Source: an uncultured Candidatus Saccharibacteria bacterium (lineage in GTDB: Bacteria > Patescibacteria > Saccharimonadia > Saccharimonadales > UBA6022). Taken from it: a DNA stretch of 9,116 bases. The first letter of the stretch is position 1. Every line of letters begins with the position of its first letter. The position numbers and the translations under genes were made by a program. The notes beneath the pieces are model-generated. The model was not told the DNA's origin. It was given only the letters and a program-made list of their open reading frames with translations, and did no database searches. Where the stretch lies: assembly GCA_946886125.1 (NCBI GenBank), contig CAMPHY010000027.1, positions 1-9,116 of the forward strand, written 5' to 3'. Positions 5,480-9,116 of the stretch are shown in pieces.

Positions 5480-5899
5480 ATGGACACTAGCGATCACGGC
5501 AAGCACCCATATATTACAAATATCGAAACCGACACGCTTGAAAATGATAAATTCCGTGTTACTAAATGGACCGGCTCTCACCTCCAACTCACACTAATGT
5601 GTATCGAACCAAATGGCGAAGTAGGCCTCGAGGTACATCCACACATCGATCAGTTCATTCGAGTAGAAAGTGGTACAGGCCAGGTACTTATGGGGTCACA
5701 GCAAGATGCCCTCGATTTCAAAGCTGATGTCACCGGAGATTTTGCTATCTTAATACCAGCTGGTAAATGGCACAATATCATCAATACCTCTTCTGATGAG
5801 CCGCTCAAACTGTACAGTGTCTATGGCCCCGCTGATCATGAGCCAGGTACTGTACATAACACCGCAGAGGATGCCGAAAACGACCCACACGAGCACTAA
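5480..5899 (+). CDS. Cupin domain protein
   Basis: The 139-residue product is a single cupin barrel. Motif 1 is GEVGLEVHPHIDQFIRVESG (46-65) with His53 and His55 as metal ligands and Gln58 where many cupins have Glu. Motif 2 is GDFAILIPAGKWHNIIN (86-102) with Pro93, Gly95, His98 and Asn102. The C-terminal tail is acidic and His-rich (NDPHEH). Small cupins of this type, with a YGPADHEPGTVHNT-like ending, are widespread and related to the mannose-6-phosphate isomerase/sugar-binding branch; the substrate is unknown. I chose the ATG at 5480 because AAGAGGG stands 5 nt upstream; the in-frame extension to 5396 runs through the promoter. The gene is divergent from the DUF427 gene and convergent with the next gene, with 7 bp between stops. 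Confidence 0.92.
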   Translation: MDTSDHGKHPYITNIETDTLENDKFRVTKWTGSHLQLTLMCIEPNGEVGLEVHPHIDQFIRVESGTGQVLMGSQQDALDFKADVTGDFAILIPAGKWHNIINTSSDEPLKLYSVYGPADHEPGTVHNTAEDAENDPHEH

Positions 5900-5906
5900 A
5901 TCATCT

Positions 5907-6404
5907 TTATATGTCGTGCACGAATTTCTCTGGGTGCAACTCCGAGACTAAATACGTGCCATCCGCTTCATAGTCGTACTCCACCATAAAATCCGCGCGA
6001 AAATAGTCGCTGCTACTAACTAATTTGTAGTACAGCCCAGCTGTCTTGGCGGCGTCGTTTCGTAAAATGGGTCCACTATATAATCGGAATTCGTGTGCTC
6101 TACCCGGCTCAATTCGATAATCAAGCTCGCTCTTTTGATCCATAATCACAATCTTATCAAGCTCAAGTAATGCATCGGATTCATTCGTTATCCACGCTGT
6201 CACGAGCATTGTATCGCCATTAATATGGCTTTTACACCGTTCTACACTTACACGCGGAATGATTTTTTGGCCTTTACCATCAACGGGGGTTTTATCCGCG
6301 ACACCCCGTACGGGCATGGCTTCATACGGCAGGTCCTCGCGCTTTTCAGCTTGAAATACCGGCTTCCCCTGCAACATTCGTACTACCCCGTTCCATAGTC
6401 CCAT
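5907..6404 (-). CDS. Hypothetical protein, 165 residues, beta-rich C-terminal domain
   Basis: I do not recognise this family. The start MGLWNGVVRMLQGKPVF forms an amphipathic helix, followed by a Pro/Lys-rich linker to about residue 50. From about 51 to 160 the pattern alternates short hydrophobic strands with turns (TMLVTAWITNES, LELDKIVIMDQ, YYKLVSSSDYF, DFMVEYDYEADGTYLVSE), which suggests an Ig- or arrestin-like beta sandwich; this is inferred from the pattern only. There is no signal peptide or membrane segment. GGGAG lies about 10 nt before the ATG, and a TATAAT box stands 23 nt upstream in the short gap after the CYTH gene, so it probably has its own promoter. Confidence 0.8.
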   Translation of the reverse strand: MGLWNGVVRMLQGKPVFQAEKREDLPYEAMPVRGVADKTPVDGKGQKIIPRVSVERCKSHINGDTMLVTAWITNESDALLELDKIVIMDQKSELDYRIEPGRAHEFRLYSGPILRNDAAKTAGLYYKLVSSSDYFRADFMVEYDYEADGTYLVSELHPEKFVHDI

Positions 6405-6427
6405 TAGCCTATCTCCCTTATGTATAT

Positions 6428-6433
6428 ATTATA
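6428..6433 (-). promoter_or_regulatory. -10 box for the gene at 5907-6404
   Basis: A consensus TATAAT (6433-6428) lies 23 nt before the ATG, giving a leader of about 17 nt with the GGGAG ribosome site. No recognisable -35 stands 16-18 bp upstream; the region there is A/T-rich. Confidence 0.45.
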
Positions 6434-6448
6434 AGCTAAGCACCTGCA

Positions 6449-7042
6449 TTATATTTTTAATAAAGCTGGGAGTGGATCTATAAACTTAATAACAGGCCAA
6501 TTGTTGTTAATTATATATTTACCTTCCTCGCCTATATGCGGATATTGTAACTGATATACGTTTGCAACTCCACCAAACACAGCATCACCCCATTTTAATC
6601 CGAGTATTTCTGCCGCTGATTTAACAGCCTTTTCAGATCCTCCTTCAATTTCAATATATGGATTTAACCATGGCCATTCATCAAGCATAATTTCTATACC
6701 TTTAAGCCGCCAATTTTCGCGTTGCGACTCCTGATATGTGTCGTATGTAAGTCCCGCAGCGTCAAGTATAGCAATAGCCGCATCAAAATCGCCGACAGTC
6801 ACTTCATACTCTTTTGCACCATCAACAGTGTCAGCGTCGAATTGCTTGTAGGTCATAGTCGTCCTATATCCTTCATCGCGCACTCGTACAAACGCATTCT
6901 TACTACTCATCGTTTGATTGTGTATAACGACCCGTCGCATTAACCGCATCGGCTGCTCGCACACCCCACCAAGCTCAACTAATTTCTTGCGCAATCCGTC
7001 GTGATCAATATTTAAGAATTTAGCCTCTATTTCTGATTGCAT
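6449..7042 (-). CDS. CYTH domain protein (CyaB / thiamine-triphosphatase-like)
   Basis: The 197-residue product is a CYTH (triphosphate tunnel metalloenzyme) protein. The hallmark ExExK is at Glu4-Glu6-Lys8 (EIEAKF). The other charged tunnel residues are visible: Arg53 and Arg55 (FVRVRDE), Lys66 (MTYKQF), Glu78/Glu80 (AKEYEV), Arg112 (NWRLKG), Asp121 (IMLDEWPWL) and Glu131/Glu133 (YIEIEG). The family acts on triphosphate substrates with Mg or Mn: class IV adenylate cyclases, thiamine triphosphatases and tripolyphosphatases. Which activity applies cannot be told from the sequence. It is cytosolic. The C-terminal 30 residues after YPHIGEE are beyond the core domain. There is no Shine-Dalgarno; TAAGAT lies 6 nt before the ATG, so the mRNA may be leaderless. 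Confidence 0.9.
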   Translation of the reverse strand: MQSEIEAKFLNIDHDGLRKKLVELGGVCEQPMRLMRRVVIHNQTMSSKNAFVRVRDEGYRTTMTYKQFDADTVDGAKEYEVTVGDFDAAIAILDAAGLTYDTYQESQRENWRLKGIEIMLDEWPWLNPYIEIEGGSEKAVKSAAEILGLKWGDAVFGGVANVYQLQYPHIGEEGKYIINNNWPVIKFIDPLPALLKI

Positions 7043-7048
7043 GATTTT

Positions 7049-7054
7049 ATCTTA
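7049..7054 (-). promoter_or_regulatory. Possible leaderless -10 box for the CYTH gene
   Basis: TAAGAT (7054-7049) sits exactly 6 nt before the ATG, but no fitting -35 is found. A second -10-like TATAAG (7065-7060) would give a leader of about 10 nt, still without a ribosome site. Confidence 0.3.
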
Positions 7055-7159
7055 GCACGCTTATAAATACCCGCACATCACTCTATGTTACATACCGCAG
7101 AATAATCAATTTTTGATAGCACCACTCGAACGCCTATTACAGTACGAGTATTGATGGCT

Positions 7160-7687
7160 TTAGCACGTAGATTGTGCCTTAATCTTTTTTGTGACTACGT
7201 AATTCACCCCGACACCCGTGAAGTATCCTAGGTCATCATCAGCACAAAAATTACCACCATTGTTTTCACCTTCATTTTCATTTAAGTAGTAAGGGTTCCC
7301 GCGAGAGTCGCCGTCGTAAAGAGTCTTTAAATTCATTCCTGAAGCCGATGCTAGTCGATCGAGTGTACTTCGCCACTGCGTCCAGCAGGCATGAGTGTCA
7401 TTATTAAGAAGCCGCGGCTCTATTAAGTCTGGGTTCCCGTTAATACGTGCGCAGCTATACGACGTCATACCAGTTCCCGTTATGGCGACTGTCGTTTTTC
7501 CAGTGTTAATCCGAGCGGTCACTATAGCCTTTTCAATTGTAGCAATATCAGAATCTCTTTGAGCTGCATAAGCCCTATCTTGTATGCCGTTATAGGCGAC
7601 CACAGTAATGGCTGCAAGAATACCTATTACGACAATAACGATGAGGAGTTCGACGATCGTGAACCCTGTTTGATTCTTAATTTTCAT
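7160..7687 (-). CDS. Type IV pilin-like protein (prepilin), 175 residues
   Basis: This is a prepilin with a class III signal: an 8-residue leader (MKIKNQTG), cleavage after Gly8, mature Phe1 and the conserved Glu5 (FTIVELL), then a hydrophobic helix (IVIVVIGILAAITVVAYNGI) that anchors it in the membrane and packs the pilus core. The C-terminal domain has four Cys (CARING, HACWTQW, NFCADD and the final C), likely two disulfides, and a Gly/Asn-rich loop (GNPYYLNENEGENNGG). The ATG at 7687 with GGGG about 6 nt upstream is preferred over an in-frame GTG at 7693. The start overlaps the preceding pilin gene by 11 bp. It appears to be the last gene of the pilin operon. Processing would need a prepilin peptidase encoded elsewhere. 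Confidence 0.9.
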   Translation of the reverse strand: MKIKNQTGFTIVELLIVIVVIGILAAITVVAYNGIQDRAYAAQRDSDIATIEKAIVTARINTGKTTVAITGTGMTSYSCARINGNPDLIEPRLLNNDTHACWTQWRSTLDRLASASGMNLKTLYDGDSRGNPYYLNENEGENNGGNFCADDDLGYFTGVGVNYVVTKKIKAQSTC

Positions 7688-8231
7688 ACGCACCCCATGT
7701 CCAGCTCATTTCATTGTTATTGTCTTGGTTCCAATTTCTACCACTACATATCCAGTTGCTATGCTTTGGATTAATAGGATCCGACTTAAGGCGCTTTATA
7801 GAAAAAATTACATACGGACCGCGCGAAACATCACAACTGTAGGTTCCAGCGGCATACTTACAATAACGATAGTGATAGGTGCTATCGTTAACAGGATCAA
7901 GCGGCACGTTACTTAGACCCGTATCGCTTACTAGATATTCCATAAAAGAACTGCCTGAAGTACTACTCTCCCAGCATTGCGGGGTTGCTGCTGGATATTC
8001 ACCATTCACCGCCTTATACGCTTGTAAACCTCCAATGATAGTCTTGGCGTCCGTCAACCTTCGACTATCTAGTGCACGATCCTGAATGCTGTTATAGGCG
8101 ACGACTGTAATAGCCGCTAGAATGCCAATCACGACGATGACGATCAGAAGCTCGACGATCGTGAAGCCACTGCTTACTTTTTTATATTTCAATTTCTCAG
8201 CCTTACCTATCCGATATGTTACCGATTTCAT
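7677..8231 (-). CDS. Type IV pilin-like protein (prepilin), 184 residues
   Basis: A prepilin with a 22-residue basic leader ending SSG, followed by FTIVELLIV with Glu5 and the same transmembrane helix as its neighbours (one Asn-to-Ser change, AYNSIQDRA). After the helix come the pseudopilin-like YKAVNGEYP and NVPLDPVNDSTYHYRYC, a pattern seen where beta strands and a DP loop begin. Four Cys (PQCWESS, RYCKY, TYSCD, WICSG) suggest two disulfides. The ATG at 8231 overlaps the upstream pilin by 29 bp and lacks a clear ribosome site. An alternative TTG at 8192, just after the upstream stop and 8 nt behind TAAGG, would give a short leader (LKYKKVSSG) like that of the next gene. An upstream ATG at 8261 seems too long. 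Confidence 0.88.
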   Translation of the reverse strand: MKSVTYRIGKAEKLKYKKVSSGFTIVELLIVIVVIGILAAITVVAYNSIQDRALDSRRLTDAKTIIGGLQAYKAVNGEYPAATPQCWESSTSGSSFMEYLVSDTGLSNVPLDPVNDSTYHYRYCKYAAGTYSCDVSRGPYVIFSIKRLKSDPINPKHSNWICSGRNWNQDNNNEMSWTWGAYEN

Positions 8232-8820
8232 AATGGCAGTTAGTATTTCCGCCCCAAACATTAATATTGGTCGTCGTCACCCCGTTGATTGCTGGGCAGG
8301 TCGAAAGCACACCTGCATAGGTGACGTCCATACGAAGCTGCCCGGCTGCGCCCTGGAAGTATGTGATACCTCGCTTCCATATATCATTTGAATGAACAGC
8401 CGTCACAAACGCAGGTGTAGGAATTGATGAATTGAGATATTTTTGAAGTGCATTATTAAACGCTGGATTCTCCTTTACCCCCCATGTCGAATTATCTTGG
8501 CGACATTGAGCAATGCCAGTCGCTTCCGTACCACTTACCCCGTACATATAACCTTCGCCCAGACAGACATTATAGATACTTGGCCATGATCCATTGTCGA
8601 TCTTATACATTTTCATTGCTTTTAACCATGCGCTGGCAGCATTTACTGTTTGTGTATTTTTAGCACGATCCTGAATGCCGTTATAGGCTACTACAGTAAT
8701 AGCCGCTAGAATGCCAATCACGACAATAACGATAAGCAGTTCAACAATCGTAAAACCACGACGCGAAACATCCGTCGATGGCACTACACTTAATTGAAGA
8801 GTTCTTGATTTCATGGTCAT
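8203..8820 (-). CDS. Type IV pilin-like protein (prepilin), 205 residues
   Basis: A prepilin with a 22-residue leader ending VSRRG, then FTIVELLIV with mature Phe1 and Glu5, and the shared membrane helix through AYNGIQDRA. The remainder is a soluble domain with YKIDNGSWP after the helix, four Cys (NVCLGEG, AQCRQD, STCPAI, TNCHYE) and a Gly/Trp/Asn-rich end. I chose the ATG at 8820, which overlaps the stop of the upstream gene as ATGA (8817-8820), a sign of coupled translation; an ATG two codons later (8814) is possible. The longer in-frame extension to 8913 lies entirely over the upstream gene and does not read like a leader. It is the largest of the complete pilins here. Confidence 0.9.
   Translation of the reverse strand: MTMKSRTLQLSVVPSTDVSRRGFTIVELLIVIVVIGILAAITVVAYNGIQDRAKNTQTVNAASAWLKAMKMYKIDNGSWPSIYNVCLGEGYMYGVSGTEATGIAQCRQDNSTWGVKENPAFNNALQKYLNSSIPTPAFVTAVHSNDIWKRGITYFQGAAGQLRMDVTYAGVLSTCPAINGVTTTNINVWGGNTNCHYEIGNISDR
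8571..8757 (-). other. Shared pilin N-terminal coding module, third copy with start of variable domain
   Basis: The module proper is 8757-8662 (32 codons, GFT through DRA). By my count it differs from the copy at 8168-8073 at 14 of 96 bases and from the copy at 7666-7571 at 18 of 96. A 29-bp exact match joins 8107-8135 with 8696-8724. Downstream of residue DRA I see no DNA similarity between the genes, so the boundary with the variable domain is sharp. Confidence 0.6.
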
Positions 8821-9116
8821 GCGCTTTCGTACCCAGGTGTCCAGTAGCCATACGCCCAACAAATTCGTGCTGGATCTACCATTTCTGGTCGCGCTTTTCG
8901 CACCTCGCCACATAAATTATCAATATGCGAAATTAATTTATAATCAGTACCATTTGAACGGTACGCGTACGCTGCATTTGTTACGCTGGTTGGATTTTGC
9001 GGCAATGCACCAATAAATTCAGGTACAAGACCAGGAATATAATTAGCCTCTCTACTCATCCCAAGCCAACCACCACTTGGTGTCGCAGGATAACTACCAT
9101 GCACTGCGTGGTACGC
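8817..9116 (-). CDS. Pilin-like protein, C-terminal part only (runs off right edge)
   Basis: The frame is open from the window edge to a TGA at 8817 and encodes 99 residues starting AYHAVHGSYPATPSGG. A Y-x(3)-(H/N)G-(S/E)-(Y/W)-P pattern appears just after the helix in the neighbouring pilins, and ALPQNPTSVTNAAYAYRS matches the P-x-(D/N)P plus Tyr-rich pattern of pilin and pseudopilin globular domains. Two Cys (NLCGEV, RICWAY) could form a C-terminal disulfide loop. The N-terminal leader and membrane helix (roughly 50-60 residues) would lie beyond the edge. A GTG at 9104 is probably an internal Val, not a start. The stop overlaps the next pilin start as ATGA. Confidence 0.75.
   Translation of the reverse strand, partial: AYHAVHGSYPATPSGGWLGMSREANYIPGLVPEFIGALPQNPTSVTNAAYAYRSNGTDYKLISHIDNLCGEVRKARPEMVDPARICWAYGYWTPGYESA

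Noticed and set aside
7043..7159. Terminator after the pilin operon
   Set aside because: Only weak 5-6 bp pairings (for example ACTCG/CGAGT) without a T tail are present in this 117-bp gap.
8821..8913. Extended N-terminus of the 205-residue pilin
   Set aside because: It lies wholly over the upstream gene in another frame; the ATGA-coupled start gives a proper prepilin leader.
1..9116. Recoded TGA (code 25) as in some CPR lineages
   Set aside because: TGA ends genes at sensible places with ATGA overlaps (2765, 8817), and recognised proteins have no in-frame TGA.
1..9116. CRISPR array, insertion sequence, prophage, tRNA or rRNA
   Set aside because: No regularly spaced repeats, transposase motifs, terminal inverted repeats, phage genes or structural RNA signatures apart from the riboswitch were found.

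Overview
The window looks like a compact chromosomal segment from a Patescibacteria/CPR bacterium, most likely Candidatus Saccharibacteria (TM7). The evidence is a tandem family of type IV pilin-like proteins with the near-invariant start FTIVELLIVIVVIGILAA, a shortened MetK with the variant motif KHPDK, many short lineage-type hypotheticals, and very tight packing (ATGA overlaps, convergent genes 0 to 7 bp apart). TGA is used as a normal stop (2765, 8817), which argues against the recoded Gracilibacteria/Absconditabacteria. This assignment is inference; no marker gene is present.

Layout from left to right. (1) 1-171: 5' part of an unidentified minus-strand gene running off the left edge. (2) 230-1418, minus: metK with its whole control region, meaning a promoter, a SAM-I (S-box) riboswitch aptamer, and a hairpin that both resembles a terminator and buries the metK ribosome binding site. 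(3) 1413-3712, minus: rnhA, a conserved protein of unknown function and yaaA, 3 bp apart or overlapping by 4 bp, then a hypothetical gene with its own apparent promoter. (4) 3805-4100, plus: a 21-residue lysine-rich small protein overlapping a 76-residue hypothetical gene by one base. (5) 4101-4999, minus: two hypotheticals separated by a 9-bp perfect inverted repeat. (6) A DUF427 gene (minus) divergent from a cupin gene (plus). (7) 5907-7042, minus: a hypothetical and a CYTH-domain phosphatase/cyclase-like protein. (8) 7160-9116, minus: at least four overlapping pilin-like genes, the first cut by the right edge.

How the genes fit together. MetK should be under feedback control by its own product, SAM. 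The rnhA-unknown-yaaA set looks like one operon, with yaaA suggesting stress or DNA-protection work. The pilin genes share an almost identical 32-residue N-terminal module but have unrelated cysteine-containing C-termini, as expected for different subunits of one pilus or pseudopilus; no assembly ATPase, platform protein or prepilin peptidase gene is in view.

The most interesting signals are the SAM-I riboswitch in a reduced-genome lineage, the recurring spacing of a -10 hexamer exactly 6 nt before an ATG with no Shine-Dalgarno (candidate leaderless genes), the overlooked 21-residue gene, and the duplicated pilin module. No tRNA, rRNA, CRISPR array or insertion sequence was seen.
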